From NCBI GenBank assembly GCA_036559125.1, contig DATBTT010000011.1:1-64000 (forward strand): 64,000 bases of DNA. The letters run 5' to 3'. Shown here piece after piece: positions 43,446 through 52,168 of this stretch. The number at the start of each line of letters is the position of its first letter. The stretch's first letter is position 1. Under the pieces are notes generated by a model that was not told the DNA's origin, ran no database searches, and saw only the letters and a list, made by a program, of their open reading frames with translations. A program made the position numbers and the translations under genes. Origin of the DNA: JALYTZ01 sp036559125 (GTDB lineage Bacteria; Vulcanimicrobiota; Vulcanimicrobiia; Vulcanimicrobiales; Vulcanimicrobiaceae).

Positions 43446-44222
43446 ATGACGGCCCAACGCCTGGACGCCGCGGTTGCGGAACAGGCCGGACTTACCCGGT
43501 CTCAGGCGCGCAGCCTGATAATGGAAGGACGCGTGCGCGTGAACGGTGCCCCCGCCACGAAGCCGGGCGCGAACGTGCGTCCCGATGCCGCCATCGAAAT
43601 CGAACGTCCGCGGCGGTTCGTCAGTCGCGGCGGCGAAAAACTCGATCGCGCGCTCGATGTCTTCGGTATCGACGTGACGGGACGGCGCGCCCTCGACATC
43701 GGCGCCTCGACCGGCGGCTTCACCGATGCGTTGCTCCAGCGCGGGGCCGCGCACGTGGTCGCCGTCGACGTCGGCTACGGACAACTCGACTGGCGGCTGC
43801 GCACCGATCCGCGCGTCACCGTGCTCGAGCGCACGAACTTTCGGCACTTGCCCGACGACGCGTTCGGGGAGCCGTTCGATCTGATCGTCATCGATACGTC
43901 GTTCATTTCGCTGCGCACCATCGTCATGCGGGCCGTCGCGTACCTGGAAGAGTCCGCGGAAATCGTAGCTCTGGTCAAGCCGCAATTCGAAGCGGGACGC
44001 GAGCGGCTCGGTTCGGGCGGCGTCGTGCGCGATCCGCACGTGCATCGTGCCGTGTTGCGCGAAGTACGCGATGCCATGACCGGTTTGGGGCTGCACGCCG
44101 TCGCACTGACCCCTTCCCCACTGCTGGGGCCCGCCGGGAATCGCGAATTTCTCATGCGCATTCGCCGCGACGGAGCCGTGCTCGACGATGCTGCGGTTGA
44201 TGCGGTGGTCGATGAAATCTAG
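43446..44222 (+). CDS. tlyA: TlyA family rRNA 2'-O-methyltransferase / hemolysin A
   Basis: 258 residues: S4 domain (QRLDAAVAEQAGLTRSQARS, GRVRVNGAPATKPG) and an FtsJ-like methyltransferase domain (FVSRGGEKLDRALDVF, ALDIGASTGGFTDALLQRGA, VDVGYGQLDWRLR, DLIVIDTSFISL, LVKPQFEAGRERLG). In mycobacteria TlyA 2'-O-methylates 16S C1409 and 23S C1920, conferring capreomycin sensitivity. The tlyA-nadK-recN order is conserved in many bacteria. Confidence 0.94.
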   Translation: MTAQRLDAAVAEQAGLTRSQARSLIMEGRVRVNGAPATKPGANVRPDAAIEIERPRRFVSRGGEKLDRALDVFGIDVTGRRALDIGASTGGFTDALLQRGAAHVVAVDVGYGQLDWRLRTDPRVTVLERTNFRHLPDDAFGEPFDLIVIDTSFISLRTIVMRAVAYLEESAEIVALVKPQFEAGRERLGSGGVVRDPHVHRAVLREVRDAMTGLGLHAVALTPSPLLGPAGNREFLMRIRRDGAVLDDAAVDAVVDEI

Positions 44223-45096
44223 TCGAACCTCAACGCTCGTCAAGGGACGGTGCGTCGCTCTCTACGTGGACGTCGAGCGCGAAAACGCGCGTACGATCGC
44301 GCTGCGCGTCGCAGACGGTTTTCGCAAACTCGGGTACGCGATCGCGCTGTGCCCCGGCTGCGACGCGCACCTCAACATTCCGACCGACGGCGCGCGGCCG
44401 TCGGACGCGGCGCTGTTGATTACGATCGGCGGTGACGGCACGTTGTTGCGAGCCGCTCGGATCGCCGTCGAAGACGATACCCCCCTGCTTGGCATCAACA
44501 CGGGGCGACTGGGTTTTCTCACCGAATTCGACGAGGACGATCCGCGCATCGACCAACTGCCGGAGTTGCTCGAACGCGGCCTCGCTATCGAAGAGCGCGT
44601 TGCCTTACGCGCCGAATACGGCGGACGCGAATTCTTTGCGCTCAACGACGTGGTCGTTCGGCGGGGCAGCACCTCGCGAATCGTACCGTTCGGCTTGTGT
44701 TTGGGGCAAGAGCAGGCGGCGCACATTCCGGCCGACGGAATCTGTATCGCGACCCCGACGGGATCGACGGCGTACTTTCTCTCGGCCGGCGGTTCGATCG
44801 TCTCGCCGGACGTCGACGCGTTCGGAATCGTACCCCTGCTTCCGCATACGCTCTTTTCGCGTCCGCTAATCGTACCGGCGAGTTCCAAAATAACGATCTC
44901 CGTCGACTCGGAAATCGTCCATGCGAATCTCGAATGCGACGGCGAAGCGGTCAGCGATCTTGCGCCCGGCGCGTCCGTCGTGATCGAACGGCATCCGAAG
45001 GCAGTCCGTTTCGCGCGGACCTCGCCGCTCAAGTTTTTCTCGCGCCTGGAGGAGAAACTGCGCTGGGGCGTATCGATCAAAGAAACGTTCCGCTAA
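44212..45096 (+). CDS. nadK: NAD kinase
   Basis: Phosphorylates NAD to NADP. 294 residues from ATG 44212, overlapping tlyA by 11 bp. Motifs: LLITIGGDGTLLRAAR, LLGINTGRLGFLTEF, FALNDVVVRRG, ADGICIATPTGSTAYFLSAG and GSIVSPDVDA. A typical NadK of the tlyA-nadK-recN cluster. Confidence 0.95.
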   Translation: MKSSRTSTLVKGRCVALYVDVERENARTIALRVADGFRKLGYAIALCPGCDAHLNIPTDGARPSDAALLITIGGDGTLLRAARIAVEDDTPLLGINTGRLGFLTEFDEDDPRIDQLPELLERGLAIEERVALRAEYGGREFFALNDVVVRRGSTSRIVPFGLCLGQEQAAHIPADGICIATPTGSTAYFLSAGGSIVSPDVDAFGIVPLLPHTLFSRPLIVPASSKITISVDSEIVHANLECDGEAVSDLAPGASVVIERHPKAVRFARTSPLKFFSRLEEKLRWGVSIKETFR

Positions 45097-45104
45097 CCAG
45101 TACG

Positions 45105-46796
45105 ATGTTGCGTCGCGTTACGATTGAAAACTACGGGTTGATTTCCCGTGCGGAGATCGAGTTTTCGGATGGCGCCACGATGTTCACGGGCGAAACCGGA
45201 TCGGGGAAAACCATGGTCCTCGGCGCCGTGGCGTTCGTTCTCGGCGAGCGGGCGAGTTCCGACGTGGTCCGCACCGGCGCGGCACGAGCCATCGTCACGC
45301 TCGAGTTCGAGACGTCCGATGCGTTGCGCGAGCGCCTCGATTCCGATGGTTTCGATTTGGATTCCGGTGAGGACGCGGTGCTTTCGCGCGAAATGAGCGA
45401 GAGCGGCAAATCGTCGCTGCGCTTGAACGGCCGCATCGCGACGGCAAGCTACGTCCGCGAGCTGGCGCCGGCGATCGCGGACATCGTCGGGCAGCACGAC
45501 GCGCAGCGTTTGCTTGCGCCGGGCTACCACGTCGAACTACTCGATCGGTTCGGCGGTTCACCGGTAGCCGCGGCGCGCGAACGTGTGGCGGAAGCGCACG
45601 CGAACGTCGAGATCCTTCGCGAAGAACTCGACGCCCTCTCACTCGACGATCGGCGCGCCCAAGAGCGGCTGGCGTTCGCGGAATTCGGCCTTCGGGAAAT
45701 CGAAAAGATAGCGCCGGCGGCCGGTGAGGACGAGCAGTTGTCGGAGCGCCGGCGCTATTTGGACAACGTCGAGCACATCGCGCTCGCGCTGCGCCAGGCC
45801 CACGACGCGCTCGCGGGTGAGGAATCGTCGGCAAGCGACGCGCTCGGTACTGCGGCGGCGGCCCTGCACGGCATCGGCGATATCTCGGCCGACCTTGCGA
45901 ACATGGCGCAGGCGGCGGCAGCGCTGCAAAGCGACGCGAACGAGTTGTCGGCGAGCCTCGCGCGCGAACTCGACGCGACGGAGTTCGATCCCGCGGAACT
46001 CGAAATCATCAACGCGCGTCTGGACGAGCTCGACCGGTTGAAACGAAAATACGGCGGCAGCCTTACCGCAGTCGGCGAGTCGGCCGATGAGTTTCGCGCG
46101 ACCGTGGAGCGTTTTGGGAATCGCGAAGAGTCGATCGCGCTCGCGCAATCGCGTTTAGACGCCGCCCTGCGGGATCTTGGATCGGCTGCGACAGTCTTGA
46201 GCGACGCGCGGCACGGCGCCGCGAGCGAATTGCGGACGCGCGTAGAAGCTGAATTGAGCGATCTCGCGCTTCCCGCGGCGCAATTCGACGTGGCGTTCGA
46301 ACCGTTGCCGCACATCGGACCTATCGGTGGCGAACGCGTGGACTTCGTGTTCGCGGCAAATACCGGAGAGCCGCGGCGGCCGCTGGCGCGCGTCGCGTCG
46401 GGCGGCGAGCTGTCTCGCGTGCTCTTGGCGCTGATCGTCGTCTTGGCGTCGATGCGCGAACGCGCCCCTCTGATCTTCGACGAAATCGATACCGGCGTTG
46501 GCGGCGCCACCGCTACCGCCGTCGGGCTGCGACTTGGACGCTTGGCGGCCTTGGGACAGATTGCGTGCGTTACGCATCTCGCGCAGATCGCCAGTTGGGC
46601 GCAGCGGCATTACGTACTGGAAAAGCGCGAGACGAACGGCACCACGACGATCGACGCGCGGTTGCTGACGACCGTGGACGAACGCACGCACGAAATCGCA
46701 CGCATGCTCTCGGGCGAATCGCACGATGCCGCAGTCACCCACGCGCGCACGCTGCTCGACCGAACCCAACAACGCCGAGCCACCCTGTCAGGATGA
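45105..46796 (+). CDS. recN: DNA repair protein RecN
   Basis: SMC-like ATPase acting at double-strand breaks. 563 residues from ATG 45105. Walker A TMFTGETGSGKTMVLGAV, coiled-coil arms (about 150-350), the ABC signature RVASGGELSRVLLALIV and Walker B PLIFDEIDTGVGGATA, then CVTHLAQIASWAQRHYVLEK. No LexA box was seen upstream, unlike the mpg operon. A longer upstream frame only overlaps nadK. Confidence 0.95.
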   Translation: MLRRVTIENYGLISRAEIEFSDGATMFTGETGSGKTMVLGAVAFVLGERASSDVVRTGAARAIVTLEFETSDALRERLDSDGFDLDSGEDAVLSREMSESGKSSLRLNGRIATASYVRELAPAIADIVGQHDAQRLLAPGYHVELLDRFGGSPVAAARERVAEAHANVEILREELDALSLDDRRAQERLAFAEFGLREIEKIAPAAGEDEQLSERRRYLDNVEHIALALRQAHDALAGEESSASDALGTAAAALHGIGDISADLANMAQAAAALQSDANELSASLARELDATEFDPAELEIINARLDELDRLKRKYGGSLTAVGESADEFRATVERFGNREESIALAQSRLDAALRDLGSAATVLSDARHGAASELRTRVEAELSDLALPAAQFDVAFEPLPHIGPIGGERVDFVFAANTGEPRRPLARVASGGELSRVLLALIVVLASMRERAPLIFDEIDTGVGGATATAVGLRLGRLAALGQIACVTHLAQIASWAQRHYVLEKRETNGTTTIDARLLTTVDERTHEIARMLSGESHDAAVTHARTLLDRTQQRRATLSG

Positions 46797-46819
46797 GCCA
46801 CTCACCCTGACGGAGTTTT
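46785..46819 (+). terminator. Possible terminator of recN
   Basis: CTGTCAGG (46785-46792) pairs with CCTGACGG (46806-46813), one wobble, 13-nt loop, followed by AG and TTTT. It includes the recN stop codon and lies at the convergent junction with pyk. Confidence 0.4.
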
Positions 46820-48272
46820 ACGCGATGAGGTGGATTTTTAGCAGGTTGGTGCCGCCGGCGCCGACGGGCATACCGGTGGTAAAGGCGACGTAGTCGCCGC
46901 TGGCAACCAGGCCTTCGGAGAGCATGCGTTGCTCGGTGATGTGGAGCAAGACGTCGATCGACGAATAGCGTTCGATGAGATGCGCTTGCACGCCCCAGAG
47001 CAGCGCTAGCCGGCGCGCGACTTCTTCGACGGGCGTGAGGGCGATGATGTGCGCGCGCGGCCGGAATGCCGAGATGTGATGCGCCGCGTTACCCGTCGTT
47101 GTGCCGGTGACGATATACGCGAGGTTGAGTTCCGCGCTGGAACGCGTCGCGGCCTCGGCTACCGCGGTCGCGATATCGCGCGTGGCGCCTTCGAGACGGC
47201 GAAGCGCCAGCAGTTCGTGCGGATACTGCTTCTCGACTTCGCGAGCGATCTCGGCCATGACGCGCACGGCCTCGGTGGGATATGCTCCGCGCGCGGTCTC
47301 TCCCGACAGCATGATGGCGTCGGTGCCGTCGAGGATAGCGTTGGCGACGTCGGTGGTTTCGGCTCGCGTGGGGCGCGCGTTGACGATCATGGATTCGAGC
47401 ATCTGCGTCGCCGTGACGACCGGTTTGCTCGCACGATTGCAGCGCGCGATGAGATCTTTCTGTATCATCGGGACGGTTTCGAGCGGCATCTCGATGCCCA
47501 AGTCGCCGCGGGCGACCATGATGCCGTCCGCGGCGGCGACGATATTTTCGATGTCTTCGAGCGCTTCGTGTTTTTCGATCTTCGCAAGCACCGGCGTCGT
47601 TTTGCCGCGTTCGGTGATGAACGCTTTGACGCGGTTGACGTCTTCGGCGCTGCGCACGAAAGAGACGGCGACGTAATCGACGTCTTTGCTCAGCCCGTAC
47701 TCCAGAAATTGGAGGTCGCGTTCCGAGACTGCCGCGAGGTTGAGCGTTCCGTCGGGATAGTTGATGCCTTGCGTCGGCCGCAAGTCGCCGCCGACCTCCA
47801 CGGTGGTCACGACCTCGGTTGCCGTTTTGTCCACGATGCGCAGGGTGATGGCACCGTCTGCGAGATAGAGGCGCTTGCCGACGGCAACGTCGGCCGGTAA
47901 ATCGCGATAGCTGCACGAGACGCACGTTGCGTCCCCCGGCGCGTCGCGCGTGGTTAGCGTAAACGGTGCGCCGCGTTCCAAACGAACCAGCGGTACGTCA
48001 TCGGCAAGCGTTCCGGTTCGCACTTTCGGCCCGGGGAGATCTTGCAGCACGGCTATGTGCGCGCCCAAGTCTGCTGCGATCCGGCGGATGGTGTCGATGA
48101 TCTTGCCGTGATCTTCCGGCGTTCCGTGCGAGAAGTTGAGACGAAAAACGTTCGCTCCCGAAACGATGAGCGAACGCAGAATGTCGGGGTCGCGCGAGGC
48201 AGGGCCGACCGTCGCGACGATTTTCGTGCGTTTCTGAATTAATTCCATGGATGGTGTGCGCTTGCGCGACAT
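46818..48272 (-). CDS. pyk: Pyruvate kinase
   Basis: Converts PEP and ADP to pyruvate and ATP in glycolysis. 484 residues from ATG 48272, which has AGGAG 10 nt upstream (ATG 48248 also possible). Motifs: RTKIVATVGPASRDPDILRS, RLNFSHGTPEDH, QDLPGPKVRTG, VSFVRSAEDVNRV, active-site IMVARGDLGIEMPLE, ATQMLESMIVNARPTRAE and DAIMLSGETARGAYP. The C-terminal allosteric domain has the usual IVTGTTTGNAAHHISAFRP. Confidence 0.96.
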   Translation of the reverse strand: MSRKRTPSMELIQKRTKIVATVGPASRDPDILRSLIVSGANVFRLNFSHGTPEDHGKIIDTIRRIAADLGAHIAVLQDLPGPKVRTGTLADDVPLVRLERGAPFTLTTRDAPGDATCVSCSYRDLPADVAVGKRLYLADGAITLRIVDKTATEVVTTVEVGGDLRPTQGINYPDGTLNLAAVSERDLQFLEYGLSKDVDYVAVSFVRSAEDVNRVKAFITERGKTTPVLAKIEKHEALEDIENIVAAADGIMVARGDLGIEMPLETVPMIQKDLIARCNRASKPVVTATQMLESMIVNARPTRAETTDVANAILDGTDAIMLSGETARGAYPTEAVRVMAEIAREVEKQYPHELLALRRLEGATRDIATAVAEAATRSSAELNLAYIVTGTTTGNAAHHISAFRPRAHIIALTPVEEVARRLALLWGVQAHLIERYSSIDVLLHITEQRMLSEGLVASGDYVAFTTGMPVGAGGTNLLKIHLIA

Positions 48273-48316
48273 GACGGGAAGGCTCCTGCGGTTGCTTGAG
48301 CGCATTATCTTGGCAC

Positions 48317-49645
48317 ATGCGCCGGGATCCGATCGACCAACGGCGGACGCGCCGCTTGGCGGGCAGTTATCTCGCCTCGGTGATCCTGCACGCGCTTGCA
48401 GCGCTCTTGTTGCTATCGGTTGCGACGTCGTCGTCCGAGCAGTTCGCGCCGGAGAGCGTGCAAGGCAACCAGATCGTGTCGGTGACGACCCAAACGATCG
48501 CGCGCCCCATTCCGGCCGTCGTGCCCAAAGCAGCGCCGCCGGTTCCCCACGCGCCGGTCCTAGCATCACCCCGTGCCCGGCCGCAGCGCGCCGCTAAAAG
48601 TCATCCGCGCATCCTGCACGAACTCGCGAAGTTCGCGCCCACCGCGCCGCCGAATCCGACGCCCGCGCCCGTCGCCTCGTCCGTGCCCAATCCGCAGCCG
48701 ACACAAGAGACCGTCGTGCCCACTGCGCTGCCGTTCGCGCCGGCGGCCCCTACAAGCGTGCCGACGGCTGCAGCGGTGGCCGTGGCCATCAAAGTGCCAC
48801 CGACGGCAGTTCCAAGTGCGGCGCCTACAGCGGCGCCGACGCTCGCGCCAACCGCAAAACCGCGCCCGATTCCCACGTCGATGCCCACGCATGCCCCCTC
48901 GACTCCAGTCCCCGCCCAACCAACTGCCGCACCGGCGACCGCCGCACCGGTCGTCGTGGCGCGCGTCGAACCTAAACCTTCACCAGGTCAACCCAGCCCG
49001 GGCCCAACCGCTCTCCCGACCGCGAATCCCCAGCACGGCACCGCGCAAACTCCGGGTCCTAAGCCGGCGGCGTCGGCGGGGCCCAAAGGCACGAGCCTCG
49101 CGCCGAAAACGCAGGCCGCGCCAAAGCCGGTGCAGGTGCCCGCGACGCCGGCTCCCGCGAGGCCGCCGGCCAAGGGCCCCGGTAAAAAGCCGTACCCGGA
49201 CATCAATGCGCGGCTGCGGAGCCTCATCCCAACCGGTCCGGTGACGCCCACGACGGGCACCTATCACGCCGATCTCAGCCGCATGGGGGGCAGGCTGGAA
49301 CCGACTCCTCCGCCCGAAGTGCTCGCTCAAACGAAATACCTGTTCGAGGAGAGCGGCAAGAACGCCGGATTGGAGGGACGCATCAAAATGTACGTAACCG
49401 CCGTGCACAAAATCGGCCCGGTCACTATGTGCACGGGGTGGCTCCTGCGCTACCCGCGACCCGACCGGCAATACGGAAGCATCGGCGATCGGCAACTCGC
49501 TACCGGCCGCGTCGATTTGTCGGGGGCGGGCTTTGGTTCCCCGCGGACCGATTACACGGTCCATCCGATTATCGAGCAAAACGTTACGTACGCATGCAGC
49601 GCACGCTCGCTTACGCCGTTCGTCGCCCCGTCGCCCTCCCCGTAG
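48317..49645 (+). CDS. Pro/Ala-rich TonB-like envelope protein
   Basis: 442 residues from ATG 48317. One transmembrane helix (about 20-38), then about 240 residues of Pro/Ala/Thr low complexity (APTAAPTLAPTAKPRPIPTS and similar), and a folded C-terminal part (about 290-440) with YPDINARLRSLIPTGP, YLFEESGKNAGLEGRIKMYV and WLLRYPRPDRQYGSI. The layout is that of TonB/TolA proteins spanning the periplasm, but the C-terminal domain is not a clear TonB domain. Divergent from pyk with 44 bp between starts. Confidence 0.65.
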   Translation: MRRDPIDQRRTRRLAGSYLASVILHALAALLLLSVATSSSEQFAPESVQGNQIVSVTTQTIARPIPAVVPKAAPPVPHAPVLASPRARPQRAAKSHPRILHELAKFAPTAPPNPTPAPVASSVPNPQPTQETVVPTALPFAPAAPTSVPTAAAVAVAIKVPPTAVPSAAPTAAPTLAPTAKPRPIPTSMPTHAPSTPVPAQPTAAPATAAPVVVARVEPKPSPGQPSPGPTALPTANPQHGTAQTPGPKPAASAGPKGTSLAPKTQAAPKPVQVPATPAPARPPAKGPGKKPYPDINARLRSLIPTGPVTPTTGTYHADLSRMGGRLEPTPPPEVLAQTKYLFEESGKNAGLEGRIKMYVTAVHKIGPVTMCTGWLLRYPRPDRQYGSIGDRQLATGRVDLSGAGFGSPRTDYTVHPIIEQNVTYACSARSLTPFVAPSPSP

Positions 49646-49664
49646 CGGAACCGGCGCTTGCCTC

Positions 49665-49693
49665 TTGGTGATCGACTTTCATCGGGGTACAAT
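49665..49693 (+). promoter_or_regulatory. Promoter of the rimP-nusA-infB operon
   Basis: TTGGTG (49665-49670), 17-bp spacer, TACAAT (49688-49693). Predicted transcription start near 49700, giving a leader of about 300 nt before rimP. Confidence 0.7.
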
Positions 49694-49699
49694 AGGATT

Positions 49700-49945
49700 G
49701 TCTCTTAAGAGCAACGAGCGTAAGAAACAGGAGGGCGGTTGGAACCGCAAGATCCACCGGGCTACCATAGCCCGCAAGAGCCCGCCGGACACATAAAGCG
49801 CTAGACGAACGCTTACCGGAAGCCGGACGTAAACCGGCACTGGGCGAGCTCGACGAAAAAACCACAGAAGACCATGAGCGAGGGGCCGCACCCACGATGG
49901 GGTTGCGGCCCGCCGCATATTTGCGGTATCCTTAGCGCGGTAAGT
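49700..49945 (+). ncRNA. Structured leader RNA upstream of rimP (class unknown)
   Basis: About 250 nt dense in hairpins: GCGGTTGGAACCGC (about 49735), GGGCTACCATAGCCC (about 49760), AAGCG/CGCTT (49795-49815), an 11-bp stem GGGCCGCACCC / GGGGTTGCGGCCC (about 49882-49912) and CCGCA-TATT-TGCGG. The motif CCGCAAGA(T/G)CC with a following CCGG occurs twice (near 49746 and 49771). Coding frames here are short. It could be a riboswitch-like or attenuating leader, or a small RNA. It lacks the recognisable cores of RNase P, tmRNA, SRP RNA or cobalamin riboswitches. Confidence 0.5.
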
Positions 49946-49997
49946 CGTCGTAAGCGTGGGCAGGTCCCGCGCTTCGTTGTTGTCGGGGAGTATCGAA

Positions 49998-50513
49998 GTG
50001 TCGCCAATTGACGGCCCCAGGCTTGGCGAAGCCTTTGAACGGGCAATTGCGGATATCGAGCACGATAACGGCTTTGCCGATGTTGAGTTCGTTTCGCACG
50101 GCGCGCGGCGTAGCGGCGGCGTCACCGCCTTTACGGTTACGATCGATCGCGAAGGCGGCGTCGACGTCGGCAGTTGCGAACGCGTCGCCGCGGCGGTCAA
50201 TGCGAAACTCGACGAATTCGACGAAGAATATACGCTACAAGTGGAATCGGCCGGCCTCAATCGCCTGCTGACAAAACCCGGCGATTACGACCGGTTCGCA
50301 GGAAGAGCCGCGCGGGTCGTCACGACGTTGCAAATCCACGGCGAGAAGACGCACCGCGGCATATTGCGCGGCGTCCGGGGAACCAACGTGATTCTAGAAA
50401 CGAAGAAGGGCGAGTTGCCCTTACCGATCGCAACGATCAAAAATGCCAACCTCGAGTACGACATCCGCACGGATTTAACGCGTGACAAGAAAGAACGGAA
50501 GAACCATGGCTGA
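49998..50513 (+). CDS. rimP: Ribosome maturation factor RimP
   Basis: Assists 30S assembly. 171 residues from GTG 49998, with GGGGAG 7 nt upstream. Motifs: FERAIADIEHDNGFADVEFV, DREGGVDVGSCERVAAAV, LQVESAGLNRLLTKPGDYDR (usually VSSPGxxRPL, here diverged) and ILRGVRGTNVILETKKG. First gene of the rimP-nusA-ylxR-infB cluster, which supports the call. Confidence 0.92.
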   Translation: MSPIDGPRLGEAFERAIADIEHDNGFADVEFVSHGARRSGGVTAFTVTIDREGGVDVGSCERVAAAVNAKLDEFDEEYTLQVESAGLNRLLTKPGDYDRFAGRAARVVTTLQIHGEKTHRGILRGVRGTNVILETKKGELPLPIATIKNANLEYDIRTDLTRDKKERKNHG

Positions 50514-51753
50514 AACGGCAACCGATGAAAAACTAATCGACGTGCTCCAATTCATCGCGCGGGAACGTAACATTCCGTTCGAGATGTTGCTGGAAGCGCT
50601 CGAAGCCGCGCTGCTCACGGCATATAAGCGACATTTCGGCGCCGAAGCCAATGCGATCGTCACCGTCGACCGCCAGAGCGGCGAATACAAGGTCTTTCAT
50701 CGGCGCGCGGTCGCCGAAGAGGTGACCGATCCGAAACTCGAGATTTCGCCGAAGCAAGCCGGGCCGCAATATCAGCCCGGGGACTTTTTCGACGAAGAGG
50801 TTACGCCCAAAGACTTCGGACGCATCGCCGCCCAGACCGCGAAGCAAGTCATCGTGCAGCGCATTCGTGAAGCCGAGCGCGACACGGTCTATAACAAGTA
50901 CGCGGCGAAGCTCAACGATATCGTCAAAGGAACCGTGCAGCGATACGAGCAGCGCAACATGTACGTATTGCTCGACGGCAAAGACGAAGCGCTGTTGCCG
51001 CTCTCGGAACAGGTGCCGCGCGAGAATTTCCGCATCAATGATTTCATCCGGGCCTACGTTCTCGATGTTCGAAAGTCGCCCAAAGGACCGACGGTGGTCC
51101 TTTCGCGCGCGGCCGAAGGACTCGTGCAGCGCCTTCTGGAGTTCGAAGTGCCCGAAATCGAAGACGGCATCGTCGAAATCATGGCCATCGCGCGAGAGCC
51201 CGGCAGCCGCTCGAAGGTCGCCGTCCGTAGCAACCGCGCGGAAATCGATCCAATCGGCGCCTGTCTCGGGCCGAAATCGAGTCGCATCGCGAACGTTTCC
51301 GACGAATTGCGCGGCGAAAAGATCGACGTCATCCGCTACGATGTGGATCCGACGGCATTTATCAATAACGCCCTCGCCCCGGCCAAGGTGCTGACGGTCG
51401 AGCTGTTCGAAGACGACGGCGTCGCGCTCGTCGTGGTTCCCGATTATCAGTTGTCGCTGGCCATCGGACGCGAGGGACAGAACGTGCGCTTGGCCGCGAG
51501 CCTTACCGGCTGGCGCCTCGACATCGCGAGTGAAGCCGAAGCCGACGAAGCGCGCGAGCGTTATCTTGCCGAGCGATTGGTCGGCACTGCGGCCGAAGCC
51601 CCGATCGAAGAGCCGGAAACGATCGAAGCCGAGGCACCGACGCAAGAGCCGGAAGGCGACGAAGAAGCCGTCGCCGGCGCTCCGGCGATCGACGAAGAGC
51701 TCATCCGGAAGCTCGAGGAGTTCAAGCGCGAGCGCTTGGGTGGCGAAGGGTAG
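50506..51753 (+). CDS. nusA: Transcription termination/antitermination factor NusA
   Basis: 415 residues from ATG 50506. N-terminal RNA polymerase-binding domain (LIDVLQFIARERNIPFEMLL, EALEAALLTAYKRHF), S1 domain (KGTVQRYEQRNMYVLLDGKD), KH1 (GSRSKVAVRSNRAEIDPIGA, CLGPKSSRI) and KH2 (QLSLAIGREGQNVRLAASLT, GWRLDI), then a Glu/Ala-rich acidic tail. Overlaps rimP by 8 bp. Confidence 0.96.
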   Translation: MAETATDEKLIDVLQFIARERNIPFEMLLEALEAALLTAYKRHFGAEANAIVTVDRQSGEYKVFHRRAVAEEVTDPKLEISPKQAGPQYQPGDFFDEEVTPKDFGRIAAQTAKQVIVQRIREAERDTVYNKYAAKLNDIVKGTVQRYEQRNMYVLLDGKDEALLPLSEQVPRENFRINDFIRAYVLDVRKSPKGPTVVLSRAAEGLVQRLLEFEVPEIEDGIVEIMAIAREPGSRSKVAVRSNRAEIDPIGACLGPKSSRIANVSDELRGEKIDVIRYDVDPTAFINNALAPAKVLTVELFEDDGVALVVVPDYQLSLAIGREGQNVRLAASLTGWRLDIASEAEADEARERYLAERLVGTAAEAPIEEPETIEAEAPTQEPEGDEEAVAGAPAIDEELIRKLEEFKRERLGGEG

Positions 51754-51761
51754 TTGCCGCA

Positions 51762-51992
51762 ATGCATAAGCCGGTCCGGCAGTGCGTCGGGTGTCGCGAG
51801 CGCAAGGAGCAGGCAACGCTCGTGCGCTTCGTGCGCGACCAGGCCGGTGCGTGGCATCCCGAACCGCAGGGAAAGCCGCGCGGGCCGGGACGCGGAGCAT
51901 ATCTGTGCTCGCACGAATGCATCGGGAGAGTTTCGAAGAACAAGCGGTATCCGGGGCTTGCATCCGCCGCCGCCGAATACGGGTTCAAGTAA
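51762..51992 (+). CDS. ylxR: YlxR family RNA-binding protein
   Basis: 76 residues. Family motifs VRQCVGCRERKEQATLVRFV and GRGAYLCSHECIGRVSKNKR with paired cysteines. YlxR proteins bind RNA and have been linked to RNase P activity in Bacillus. Sits between nusA and infB as usual. The ribosomal L7Ae-type gene (ylxQ) often found here is absent. Confidence 0.93.
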   Translation: MHKPVRQCVGCRERKEQATLVRFVRDQAGAWHPEPQGKPRGPGRGAYLCSHECIGRVSKNKRYPGLASAAAEYGFK

Positions 51993-52168
51993 GGTTAAAC
52001 ACAAACATGATGACACATGAACGCTAACGCCTACGTCCATGCTCGCTAGATCGGTACGCGCCGTGATCTAGTGCGGGCCACCCCGTGGTTGGGTGACCCG
52101 CAAAATGGGCGCGCAAATAACACGGGGTCCCCGACGCGACAGACGCGCTTGGGGTGGAAAGGTAGATC
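51993..52168 (+). promoter_or_regulatory. Hairpin-rich leader of infB
   Basis: 176 nt between ylxR and infB. CTAGATC (52046) pairs with GATCTAG; GCGGGCCACCC pairs with GGGTGACCCGC (about 52075-52105); a third stem GGGGTCCCC is near 52125. AAAGG precedes the TTG start of infB. No protein-coding frame is convincing. The repeated strong stems suggest regulation of infB or an RNase processing site. Confidence 0.45.

Noticed and set aside
49700..49945. Cobalamin riboswitch, RNase P or tmRNA in the rimP leader
   Set aside because: GGAAGCCGG and ACCGGCACTGG look partly like a B12 box, but the remaining conserved cores of these RNAs are absent.
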